From assembly GCF_004134825.1 (NCBI RefSeq), contig NZ_SDPN01000012.1:36047-100046 (forward strand): DNA of 64,000 nucleotides. The letters run 5' to 3'. This stretch comes from Agromyces albus (GTDB lineage: Bacteria > Actinomycetota > Actinomycetes > Actinomycetales > Microbacteriaceae). Under the pieces are notes generated by a model. It saw only the letters and a program-made list of their open reading frames with translations. It made no database searches and was not told the origin of the DNA. The translations under genes and the position numbers were made by a program. Below are positions 45,975-54,150 of this stretch, piece after piece. Each line of letters opens with the position of its first letter. Position 1 is the first letter of the stretch.

Positions 45975-46894
45975 AAGAGCTGCTGCTCGGCCAGCCAGTC
46001 GGCGGCGATGTCTTCGGCGGACTGCTGCTCGTCGACGCTCAGGGCGTTGAGCTCCACGAGGTCTTCGGCGGTGAGGGCGGCACTGACCGTGTTGATGATC
46101 TCGGCGATCTCGTCGGTGACCTTCTCGCTCACGACGGGCACGACGTTCGACGCGAGGAAGAGCCCCTCGGGATCCTCGAGCGTCACGAGGTCGCTCGAAG
46201 CGATCGCCGGGTTGGCGCTGTAGATGTTGACGAGCTGCACCTGGCCGTCTTCCAGGGCCTTGATCGTCAACGGCCCGCCGCTGTCTTCGATCGGAGTGAA
46301 GGCGACGTCGACGCCGTACACCTCCTTGAGCCCATCGGGGCCGTACGGTCGGGTCTCCAGTTCGGAGTTGCCCCCGAGCGTCAGCGGCGTGGTCACGCTC
46401 GCGAGATCGGCGAGACTCGTGACGCCGTTCGCCTCGGAGAACTCCCGCGTGACGTTGTAGGAGTCCTGGTCGGTCGCAGGCGACTGGTCGAGCACTCGCA
46501 GCCCCTCGGGCAGAGACGTCTCGAGCTCGGCGTACACGTCGTCGCTCGTCGTGGCCTCGGTGTCGGGCACGTAGTGCTGGAGGAGGTTGCCCGTGTACTC
46601 GGGGAAGACGTCGATGCCGCCGCCCTCGATCTCGGGGATGTAGACCTCGCGCTGGCCGATCCGGAACTGGCGATCGACGGTGTAGCCGTTCTCCTCGAGC
46701 GCCAGGGCGTACAGCTCGGCGATGATCTCGTTGGAGTAGTAGTCCTGCGAACCGACGACGATCGTCTCGCTGGTGCTCCCGTTGGCCGATCCCCCGTTGA
46801 GTGGATCACCGGATGCGCACCCTGCCAGGGCCACTGTCGCCCCGACCGCGACGGCTGCGAGGGCAGCAAGCCGGCCTTTTCCTGCTGTGATCAT
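45971..46894 (-). CDS. Osmoprotectant (glycine betaine/choline-type) substrate-binding lipoprotein
   Basis: This is the extracellular binding protein of an OpuC/ProX-type ABC importer, 307 aa. The signal peptide ends in a lipobox, LAGC, with C26 for lipid attachment. The mature OpuAC domain begins with TIVVGSQDYYSNEIIAELYAL and has GIDVFPEYTGNLL. The four-gene operon (ATPase, permease, permease, binding protein) is complete. ATG 46894 abuts the upstream permease stop. The actual ligand (glycine betaine, carnitine, choline or other) is not readable. Confidence 0.92.
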   Translation of the reverse strand: MITAGKGRLAALAAVAVGATVALAGCASGDPLNGGSANGSTSETIVVGSQDYYSNEIIAELYALALEENGYTVDRQFRIGQREVYIPEIEGGGIDVFPEYTGNLLQHYVPDTEATTSDDVYAELETSLPEGLRVLDQSPATDQDSYNVTREFSEANGVTSLADLASVTTPLTLGGNSELETRPYGPDGLKEVYGVDVAFTPIEDSGGPLTIKALEDGQVQLVNIYSANPAIASSDLVTLEDPEGLFLASNVVPVVSEKVTDEIAEIINTVSAALTAEDLVELNALSVDEQQSAEDIAADWLAEQQLF

Positions 46895-47635
46895 TTACTG
46901 ATTCCCTTCATTGATGGCGTGACCCACGACCGCTCGTGGCCGGGCGGGCGCGGAGCGGAGCTCTGGAGATCTCGCGGCCCGCACCCCGGCGGGCACCACG
47001 AGGCGTTGGGTGACGGCGAAGCATCCGTCGACGACGAGGGCGAGGATGATGACGAGGATGGAGCCGCCGAGCATCTCGCCGTAGTCCCGGATCTTCAGGC
47101 CCTCGAAGATGAACCGGCCGAGACCTGCATCGGCGATGAATGCGGCAAGCGTCGCCGTGGCGATGATCTGGAGCGTCGCCGAGCGGATGCCTCCGACGAG
47201 GATCGGCATCCCGAGCGGCAGCTCGACCTTGCCGACGATCTGGCTCTCACGCATGCCGACCGCCCGCGCCGCGTCGATGGTGTGCCGGTCGACCGACTCG
47301 AACCCCGCATACGCCCCGGCGAGGAGCGGTGGGATCGCGAGGATGACGAGGGCGAGGATCGGCGCGGACAGGCCGATGCCGATCCAGAGGCCGAAGAGCG
47401 TGAGCACGCCGAGCGTGGGAAGCGCGCGGAGCCCGCCCGAGACCCTGATGGCGACCTCGCGGCCCCGGCCGCTGTGTCCGATGATCGCGCCCACCGGCAG
47501 GGCGATGGCCGACGCGATCAGGAGCACGACGAGCGAGATCCACACGTGCTCGCCGATGCGCTGCGGGATGCTGCCGGACCCGCTCCACTGGGCAGGGTCG
47601 AAGAGCCACGCCAGGGCGTCGAGGAAGAGGTTCAT
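46895..47635 (-). CDS. Osmoprotectant ABC permease 2
   Basis: This is a BPD-type permease of about 246 aa, six spans. It has HVWISLVVLLIASAIALPVGAIIG and the EAA-like AARAVGMRESQIVGKVELPLG loop for ATPase contact. The ATG at 47635 overlaps the preceding permease stop (ATGA); its own stop abuts the binding-protein start. About 30 C-terminal residues are Arg/Pro-rich. Confidence 0.92.
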   Translation of the reverse strand: MNLFLDALAWLFDPAQWSGSGSIPQRIGEHVWISLVVLLIASAIALPVGAIIGHSGRGREVAIRVSGGLRALPTLGVLTLFGLWIGIGLSAPILALVILAIPPLLAGAYAGFESVDRHTIDAARAVGMRESQIVGKVELPLGMPILVGGIRSATLQIIATATLAAFIADAGLGRFIFEGLKIRDYGEMLGGSILVIILALVVDGCFAVTQRLVVPAGVRAARSPELRSAPARPRAVVGHAINEGNQ

Positions 47636-48321
47636 GCGACATCCACCCGCTTGACGACGGGCGTCGGCTCGCCGCGGACGTTCTTCACCTCGGGCCGTGA
47701 CCAAGGCATGAGCAACCGCCCGACGTGCACGAGCACCCAATCGAGTCCGAGCGCGAGCGCGATGGTCGCGACGATGCCGGCGATGATCTCGACTTCGATG
47801 CCGCGCTGGAATCCGTCGGTGAAGAGGCTGCCGAGGCTCTGCACCCCGATCACCGCCCCGACCGTCGCGAGGCTCACCGTGCTCACCGCGACGACCCGAA
47901 GGCCTGAAAGGAGCACCGGGCCCGCGAGCGGAAGCTCCACGACCCAGAAGCGCCCGGTCGTCGAGTAGCCCATCGCCGTGGCCGACTGGAGCACGTCGCG
48001 CTCCACGGCGTCGAACGCGTCGGCCGCCGTTCGCACCATCACGGCCATGCCGTAGAGGGTGAGTGCGATCACGAGGTTCACGGGCGATCGGAGGGTGAGT
48101 CCGGTCACTGCGGGCAGCGCAATGAACAGGGCGAGCGACGGGACGGCATAGAGGAGTGCCACGAGCGACAGCAGCACGCTGTGCGCCCACCGAGATCGGT
48201 GGGCGACCCATCCGATCGGAACCGAGAACACGAAGCTCAGTATGATCGCGGGCACCGACAATGCCAGGTGCACGAGGATGAGCTCGCCGACCTGGTCGAG
48301 GTTCGACCAGAGCCAGTTCAC
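47632..48321 (-). CDS. Osmoprotectant ABC permease 1
   Basis: This BPD-type permease of about 229 aa has spans similar to permease 2. It has HLALSVPAIILSFVFSVPIG and the EAA-like SATAMGYSTTGRFWVVELPLAG. GTG 48321 overlaps the ATPase stop (GTGA). The C-terminal tail is polar and cytosolic-looking. Confidence 0.92.
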   Translation of the reverse strand: MNWLWSNLDQVGELILVHLALSVPAIILSFVFSVPIGWVAHRSRWAHSVLLSLVALLYAVPSLALFIALPAVTGLTLRSPVNLVIALTLYGMAVMVRTAADAFDAVERDVLQSATAMGYSTTGRFWVVELPLAGPVLLSGLRVVAVSTVSLATVGAVIGVQSLGSLFTDGFQRGIEVEIIAGIVATIALALGLDWVLVHVGRLLMPWSRPEVKNVRGEPTPVVKRVDVA

Positions 48322-49130
48322 TGGGCCAGGATCCCAGCCGGGCGACCGTCGGCGTCGACGACGACGCTGCGGCCGTCGACCTGGGCGAGATGCAGCGCCC
48401 GCTTGCCACGGTTCGCCCCGACGAAGTCCGCGACGAAGTCGTCGGCCGGGTTCGCGAGGATCTCCGTCGGCGAGGCCGCCTGCGAGATCTTGCCACCCTG
48501 CTGCATGATCACCACCTGGTCGCCGAGCAGGAACGCCTCGTCGATGTCGTGCGTCACGAAGACGACGGTCTTGCCGAGCTCGCCCTGCAGGCGCAGCAAC
48601 TCCTGTTGCAGTTCGGCCCGCACAATCGGATCGACCGCCCCGAACGGCTCGTCCATCAGCAGGATGTTCGGATCCACCGCCAGGCCTCGCGCCACGCCCA
48701 CGCGCTGCTGCTGGCCGCCCGACAACTGGCTCGGATACCGATCGGCAAGGGAGCGATCGAGGCCCACCGTGTCGAGCAGTTCGAGCGCGTGCGCGCGTGC
48801 CTCTGCCTTGCTCGTGCCACGCAGGAGCGGCACGGTCGCGATGTTGTCGACGACCTTGCGGTGCGGCAGCAGGCCCGAGTTCTGCATCACGTAGCCGATG
48901 CCGCGACGCAACCGCACCGGGTCGACGGTCGCGACATCCGCTCCGTCGATGAGCACCTGGCCGCTCGTGGGGTCGACCATGCGGTTGATCATGCGCAACA
49001 GGGTGGTCTTGCCGGACCCGGAGGAACCCACGAGCACGGTCGTCTTGTGCGGTGGCATGACGATGTCGACGCCGGCGACGGCCACGGTGCCATCGGGGAA
49101 CTGCTTGGTGACGCCGCGGAACTCGATCAT
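48318..49130 (-). CDS. Osmoprotectant ABC ATP-binding protein
   Basis: This is the ATPase of the importer, 270 aa. Walker A is GSSGSGKTT (35-43), the signature is LSGGQQQRVGVARGLA, Walker B is ILLMDEPFGAVDP, and the H-loop is FVTHD. The GAVDP form is typical of OpuCA/ProV-like ATPases. It has a short C-terminal extension but no full pair of CBS domains, so osmotic sensing through CBS is unlikely in this copy. ATG 49130 starts the operon. Confidence 0.93.
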   Translation of the reverse strand: MIEFRGVTKQFPDGTVAVAGVDIVMPPHKTTVLVGSSGSGKTTLLRMINRMVDPTSGQVLIDGADVATVDPVRLRRGIGYVMQNSGLLPHRKVVDNIATVPLLRGTSKAEARAHALELLDTVGLDRSLADRYPSQLSGGQQQRVGVARGLAVDPNILLMDEPFGAVDPIVRAELQQELLRLQGELGKTVVFVTHDIDEAFLLGDQVVIMQQGGKISQAASPTEILANPADDFVADFVGANRGKRALHLAQVDGRSVVVDADGRPAGILAQ

Positions 49131-49247
49131 CTGGCCTCAATCCCCGTGTCGGGCGGTCATTCGACGTGCGGATTCAAGCCAAACACCATTCGCGCCGGGA
49201 GGCAAACCTCACAACAGCACGGAGTCGTCGGGCGATGCCTCGCGTCG

Positions 49248-49910
49248 TCAGGCGGCGGTGCTCGCGCGCAGCGCCTCACCGAGGTGCTCGGCGAGATAGG
49301 CGTGCACGAGGCGCTTCGCTTCGGCGAGATAGCGCTCGTCGCCGGATGCCTCGCGCTCGAACGCGCGGCTGATGAGCGCGTCGCCGAGCTCGATCGCGAT
49401 GCCCAACCGGAAACGCAATTCGGTCGGCTCGGCCTCGCCGCCGAACTCCGCCTCGATGAGACGTGCGATGCGGTGCGCGAACTCGGGCTCGATGTCGTCG
49501 GCCGCGGTCTCGCGCGCGGCCCCATACACGACGCTGAAGCCCGGCTCTTCGCGATACGAGGCCGCGCTCGCTTCGAGTGCGACGTCGACGACATCCCACC
49601 AGTTGGTGAGCTCGACACGCGCCAGCTCGTCGGCGACCCGCTCGCGATAGCGCCGGATCGAACGCTCACGGAGCGCGTGCAACACGGCGACACGATCGGG
49701 GAAGTATCGGTAGACGGTGCCGATCGAAGCGCCGGCTCGTTCGGCGACCATCTGCGTCGTCAGCCGCTCGAAGCCGGTCTCGTCGACGATCTCTGCAGCG
49801 GCATCGAGCAGGGCGTCCAGCCGCTGCGTGCTGCGACGCTGCGTGGGCTCTGTGCGAACCGGCCGCTTCCGATCGGACTCGGCCCCCAGAATCACGTCGA
49901 TATTCGGCAC
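49248..49910 (-). CDS. TetR-family transcriptional regulator
   Basis: This repressor-type regulator of 220 aa has an N-terminal helix-turn-helix at about 30-75 (LDALLDAAAEIVDETGFERLTTQMVAERAGASIGTVYRYF) and an all-helical C-terminal ligand domain. GTG 49910 has AGGAGG 5 nt upstream, a strong site. It lies 117 bp upstream of the osmoprotectant operon on the same strand and divergent from the App1-like gene, so either could be its target. Ligand and target are unknown. Confidence 0.9.
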   Translation of the reverse strand: MPNIDVILGAESDRKRPVRTEPTQRRSTQRLDALLDAAAEIVDETGFERLTTQMVAERAGASIGTVYRYFPDRVAVLHALRERSIRRYRERVADELARVELTNWWDVVDVALEASAASYREEPGFSVVYGAARETAADDIEPEFAHRIARLIEAEFGGEAEPTELRFRLGIAIELGDALISRAFEREASGDERYLAEAKRLVHAYLAEHLGEALRASTAA

Positions 49911-50019
49911 GGAACCTCCTCAGTTGCGCGTCCACTCTACCGGGATGGCCGGGGTACACGACACCAACCACGCCGAGCGCGTTTCGCAACCCACGGTGGC
50001 TGCATGCCAGACTGAGGGG

Positions 50020-51081
50020 ATGCCGGCGAGCTCCCCAACTCCGGCCGGATCCGTAGAGCACCAGGTCCGGCATCGCGCCGCGCGCCTCGAAGACTGGGTG
50101 CACGAGGTGCGCGAACGCTGGGCTCGCCGTCGCGGACAGGTGCCCACGGTCGTCCCGTACACCGGGTATGGCTCCACCGATTGGGCGCGCATCTTCTGCC
50201 GTGTGCTGCTCAGCCGGCCGGTCGACCCGAATGAGCCATCGAAGCGCCGCCGTCGTCGCGGCGAGCAGGGCATCCGCGGCTGGCGCAGCTTCACGAGCGT
50301 GCCGATCGGCGACGTTTCCGTCGTCATCGAGGTCGGCGGTGAGCGCATCGAGGTGCTCGCCGACCGCGGCGGCGTCGTCGACACGCGGGTACCGGTGCAG
50401 CTCGCTCCCGGCTGGCACCAGGCGACGCTGCACACAGAAGGCTCCAAGGCGGTCGAGGCGCCCATCTGGATCGTCGGCCCCGATGTGCACTTCGGCATCA
50501 TCTCCGATATCGACGATACCGTCATGGTCACCGCGCTGCCACGACCTCTCTTGGCAGCGTGGAACACGTTCGTGCTCGACGAGCACGCACGCATCCCGAC
50601 CCCCGGCATGGCCGTGCTCTTCGAGCGCCTCGTGCGATCCCACCCGGGAGCGCCGGTGATCTACCTCTCGACGGGCGCCTGGAACGTCGCGCCGACGCTC
50701 ACGAGGTTCCTCTCACGAAACCTCTATCCGGCCGGGCCGCTGCTCCTCACCGACTGGGGACCGACCCACGATCGCCTCTTCCGCAGCGGCCGTGCGCACA
50801 AGGAGGAGAACCTCAGGCGGCTCGCCGGGGAATTCCCCGACGTGCGGTGGTTGCTCATCGGCGACGATGGCCAGCACGACGAAGAGCTCTACGCGCGATT
50901 CGCGGCAGAGCACCCGGGCCGCGTCGCGGCGATCGCCATCCGCCGCCTGTCGACCGGTGAGGCCGTGCTCGCCGGCGGCCGAACGAAGGCCGAGCAGCAC
51001 GGAGCAGACGACGTGCCGTGGGTCTCGGCGAGCGACGGCTCGACCATCGCCGACCGGCTCGCCGATGTCGGCATGCTCTGA
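50020..51081 (+). CDS. App1/DUF2183-family phosphatase domain protein
   Basis: This protein of about 353 aa has the HAD-like phosphatase motif of App1 proteins (DIDDT, D163 and D165 in IISDIDDTVM), later STGAWNV and a DWGPTHDRLFRSGRAHKEENL segment, and a GDDGQHDEELY metal-binding motif. Yeast App1 is a phosphatidate phosphatase; the bacterial substrate is not established. I chose ATG 50020 because a CAGACT -10-like box lies 6 nt upstream; an ATG at 49945 is in frame. It converges on pyrD. Confidence 0.87.
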   Translation: MPASSPTPAGSVEHQVRHRAARLEDWVHEVRERWARRRGQVPTVVPYTGYGSTDWARIFCRVLLSRPVDPNEPSKRRRRRGEQGIRGWRSFTSVPIGDVSVVIEVGGERIEVLADRGGVVDTRVPVQLAPGWHQATLHTEGSKAVEAPIWIVGPDVHFGIISDIDDTVMVTALPRPLLAAWNTFVLDEHARIPTPGMAVLFERLVRSHPGAPVIYLSTGAWNVAPTLTRFLSRNLYPAGPLLLTDWGPTHDRLFRSGRAHKEENLRRLAGEFPDVRWLLIGDDGQHDEELYARFAAEHPGRVAAIAIRRLSTGEAVLAGGRTKAEQHGADDVPWVSASDGSTIADRLADVGML

Positions 51082-51131
51082 TCGGGGTACACGGTCGAGA
51101 AGTCCTCAGTTACGCCGGGTGTTTTCGGCCG

Positions 51132-52193
51132 CTATGCCGCCCGCGATGACGCCATCGCGGCGCGGTTGCGACGGAACCGAAGCAGCCCTCGATTCACGTG
51201 CCGCGCCCAGAACGGCCCGCGGTAGATGAACGCGGTATAGCCCTGCACGAGCGTGGCGCCGGCGTCGAGGCGGTCCTGCACGTCGGCCGCTGTCTCGACG
51301 CCGCCGACCGACACGACGCAGAGCTCGGCCGGCACGCGGTCGCGGATCAGCCGGAGTACGGCGAGCGAGCGAGCCGCGAGGGGGGCGCCCGACAGGCCGC
51401 CCGCACCGATCGCCTCGACCGCGGATGCCGGCGCCTTCAGGCCATCGCGAGCGATCGTGGTGTTCGTGGCGATGATGCCGTCGAGCCCCAGGCTCACGAC
51501 GAGTTCGCAGATGCGCACGATCTCGTCATCGGCGAGATCGGGCGCGATCTTCACGAGCAACGGGGTCTGCCCCGCAGCGAGCTTCACGGACTCGAGCAGT
51601 GGCGCGAGCGCGTCGAGCTCCTGCAGCCCGCGCAGTCCCGGCGTGTTCGGGGAGCTCACGTTGACCACGAGGTAGTCGGCGAACGGCGCGAGCACGCGTG
51701 CGCTGCGCTCATAGTCGGCGACGGCCTCGTCGACCGGCGTCACGCGGCTCTTGCCGATGTTGACGCCGAGCACCGGTCGATCGGTGCGGCGCGACAGGCG
51801 CGAGAGCCGCCCGGCTGCGGCATCCGCACCGCCGTTGTTGAACCCCATGCGGTTCACGAGCGCACGATCGGCGGTGAGCCGGAACAGTCTCGGGCGTGGA
51901 TTGCCGGGCTGTGCGACCGCCGTGATGGTGCCGACCTCGACATGGCCGAAGCCGAGCTGGCCGAGCCCGCGCACGGCGAAGCCGTCTTTGTCGAAGCCCG
52001 CGGCGACGCCGAACGGCGATGGGAACCGAAGCCCGAGCGCCTCGACTCGAAGTGCCGGATCGGGAGCGGTGAAGCGCTCGACGAGCCGGCCGAGACCGAT
52101 CGCCGGGAGCCGCTGGATGAGCCGGAACGCCAGGTGGTGGGCGTCTTCGGGATCCATTCGCGAGAGGAAGAGGGAGAAGAGAAGTCGATACAT
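51132..52193 (-). CDS. pyrD: Dihydroorotate dehydrogenase (quinone), class 2
   Basis: This membrane-associated FMN enzyme oxidises dihydroorotate to orotate with quinone in pyrimidine synthesis. It has 353 aa. The N-terminal helix pair (MYRLLFSLFLSRMDPEDAHH) marks class 2. FMN contacts include AAGFDKDG, NRMGFNN and the catalytic Ser region NVSSPNTPGLR (S180 or S181); TNTTIAR and GAGGLSG follow. A TAGCCT -10-like box lies upstream of ATG 52193. Confidence 0.96.
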   Translation of the reverse strand: MYRLLFSLFLSRMDPEDAHHLAFRLIQRLPAIGLGRLVERFTAPDPALRVEALGLRFPSPFGVAAGFDKDGFAVRGLGQLGFGHVEVGTITAVAQPGNPRPRLFRLTADRALVNRMGFNNGGADAAAGRLSRLSRRTDRPVLGVNIGKSRVTPVDEAVADYERSARVLAPFADYLVVNVSSPNTPGLRGLQELDALAPLLESVKLAAGQTPLLVKIAPDLADDEIVRICELVVSLGLDGIIATNTTIARDGLKAPASAVEAIGAGGLSGAPLAARSLAVLRLIRDRVPAELCVVSVGGVETAADVQDRLDAGATLVQGYTAFIYRGPFWARHVNRGLLRFRRNRAAMASSRAA

Positions 52194-52234
52194 GCCGGAC
52201 TCAGGCTATCGGAGCCGCAACGTGCGGCCGACGT

Positions 52235-52708
52235 TCACTCGACCGGGCGGGCCGGAAGCCGGCCGTGCTCGGCGCGCAACTGGCCGATGGCGGCGTCGAA
52301 GTCGTCGAGCGACTCGAAGGCCTGGTACACGCTCGCGAACCGCAGGTAGGCCACCTCGTCGAGTTCGCGGAGCGGCGGCAGGATGGCGAGACCGATGTCG
52401 TTCGCCTCGATCTGCGATGCGCCCGTCGAACGGATGGTCTCCTCGACCTTCTGTGCGAGCACGGCGAGGTCCGAGTCGGTGACGGGCCGCCCCTGGCAGG
52501 CCTTCTTGACGCCGAGCACGACCTTCTCGCGGCTGAACGGCTCGACCACCCCACTGCGCTTGATCACGACGAGACTCGCCGTCTCGGTGGTCGAGAACCG
52601 ACGCCCGCACTCGGGGCACTGCCGACGGCGACGGATCGAGAGCCCGTCGTCGCTCGTGCGCGAGTCGATGACACGGGAATCGGGGTGACGGCAGAACGGA
52701 CAGTACAT
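52235..52708 (-). CDS. nrdR: Transcriptional repressor NrdR
   Basis: NrdR represses ribonucleotide reductase genes in response to ATP/dATP. It has 157 aa. The zinc ribbon uses C3, C6, C31 and C34; the ATP-cone follows ([21 protein letters not shown]). A TAGGCT -10 box lies 9 nt before ATG 52708. No nrd gene is in the window. Its position next to hisD/dnaE is common in actinobacteria. Confidence 0.97.
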   Translation of the reverse strand: MYCPFCRHPDSRVIDSRTSDDGLSIRRRRQCPECGRRFSTTETASLVVIKRSGVVEPFSREKVVLGVKKACQGRPVTDSDLAVLAQKVEETIRSTGASQIEANDIGLAILPPLRELDEVAYLRFASVYQAFESLDDFDAAIGQLRAEHGRLPARPVE

Positions 52709-52717
52709 GGTGCTTCC

Positions 52718-52723
52718 AGCCTA
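52718..52723 (-). promoter_or_regulatory. -10 box of nrdR
   Basis: TAGGCT on the minus strand, followed by GGAAGCACC and ATG (52708). The same layout is seen at hisD. Confidence 0.45.
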
Positions 52724-52792
52724 GCGGCGGTGGACGACCGGGCGGCCGCGCCGAGCGGCTGTCAGCCGGGCGGCGGATGCCTCCCGCCGGCG

Positions 52793-54103
52793 TCAGCGGC
52801 GGTCGAAGCGCGCCGTCACGGCCTCGCCGTGCGCGGGGAGGTCTTCCTCGTTCGAGAGCGCCGCGATGACGGGGGCGACCTCTCGAAGGGCCGCCTCGTC
52901 GTAGCGGATGACCTGCTGCGGGCGCAGGAACGTCGCAGCCGAGAGCCCGGCGGCATAGCGTGCCTGGCCTCCCGTGGGCAGCACGTGGTTCGAGCCCGCG
53001 GCATAGTCGCCGAGGCTGACCGGCGAGTAGGCGCCCACGAAGATCGCGCCCGCGTTCTCGATGCGCGAGAGCACATCGTCGGTGTCGCGCACCTGGATCT
53101 CGAGGTGCTCCGGTCCGAATGCGTTGGCGAAGTCGGTCGCCTGCACCAGGTCGTCGACGAGCACGAGCGCGGACTGCGCGCCGATGACCGCCTCACGCAC
53201 GCGATCGCGGTGCCTCGTCGCCGCGACGCGCTCGGCCAGCCGCTCGAGCACCTCATCGGCGAAGGCGGCGGAATCGGTGACGAGGACGGCTGCCGCGAGC
53301 TCGTCGTGCTCAGCCTGGCTCACGAGGTCGGCCGCGACGAAGTCGGCGTTCGCGGAGTCGTCGGCGATGACGAGGATGTCGGTGGGGCCGGCTTCGGCGT
53401 CGATGCCGGTGACGCCCTGCACGAGCCGCTTGGCCGCCGCCACGTAGACGTTGCCGGGGCCGGTGACCCGTTGCACGGGGTCGAGCCCGATGCCGTCGAC
53501 GCCGTAGGCGAACGCTCCGATCGCCCCGGCACCGCCCATCGCGTACACCTCGGTGATGCCGAGCAGCGCGGCGACGCCGGCGACCGTGGGGTGCACCCGC
53601 CCGCCGAACGCGGCTTGCGGAGGCGAGGCGAGCGCGATCGACCGGACGCCGGCGACCTGCGCGGGCACGACGTTCATGACGACGCTCGAGGGGTAGACGG
53701 CCTTGCCGCCGGGCACGTAGAGGCCGACGCGGGTGACGGGCTGCCAGCGCTGCTCGATCACCGCGCCGTCGCCGAGCACGGTCGTCTCCGGCGGCGGCAC
53801 CTGCGCCGCACTCGCCGCGCGCACCCGGGCGATCGTGCGCTCGATGGCGTCGCGGATGTCGGGGGCGAGACCGGCGAGCGCCTCCTCGAGCTCTTCGGCG
53901 GGAACTCGCACCGCCGACGGTCGTACCCGGTCGAGTCGCTCGGCCTGGTCGAGGAGCGCAGCCTCACCCCGCTCTCGCACGTCGTCGATGAGCGTGCGCA
54001 CGACCTCGAGCGCGGCGGAGACATCCGTCGCGGCACGCGGCACGAGCGCGAGCAGCTCTCGCTGGGTCGGACGGGTTCCGCGGAGGTCGATGGTTCGCAG
54101 CAT
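52793..54103 (-). CDS. hisD: Histidinol dehydrogenase
   Basis: HisD oxidises histidinol to histidine in two NAD-dependent steps. It has 436 aa. Features include VGLYVPGGKAVYPSSVVMN, the zinc/His region with DLVSQAEHDE and FGPEHLEI, and AGSNHVLPTGG. ATG 54103 has a TAGGCT -10 box 9 nt upstream. No other his gene follows; nrdR lies 84 bp downstream. Confidence 0.96.
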   Translation of the reverse strand: MLRTIDLRGTRPTQRELLALVPRAATDVSAALEVVRTLIDDVRERGEAALLDQAERLDRVRPSAVRVPAEELEEALAGLAPDIRDAIERTIARVRAASAAQVPPPETTVLGDGAVIEQRWQPVTRVGLYVPGGKAVYPSSVVMNVVPAQVAGVRSIALASPPQAAFGGRVHPTVAGVAALLGITEVYAMGGAGAIGAFAYGVDGIGLDPVQRVTGPGNVYVAAAKRLVQGVTGIDAEAGPTDILVIADDSANADFVAADLVSQAEHDELAAAVLVTDSAAFADEVLERLAERVAATRHRDRVREAVIGAQSALVLVDDLVQATDFANAFGPEHLEIQVRDTDDVLSRIENAGAIFVGAYSPVSLGDYAAGSNHVLPTGGQARYAAGLSAATFLRPQQVIRYDEAALREVAPVIAALSNEEDLPAHGEAVTARFDRR

Positions 54104-54112
54104 GGCGGATCC

Positions 54113-54118
54113 AGCCTA
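54113..54118 (-). promoter_or_regulatory. -10 box of hisD
   Basis: TAGGCT on the minus strand with GGATCCGCC between it and ATG 54103 (9 nt). Confidence 0.45.
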
Positions 54119-54150
54119 GCGAGCGCGTCGGACGGGGCGGTCGCCCGCCG

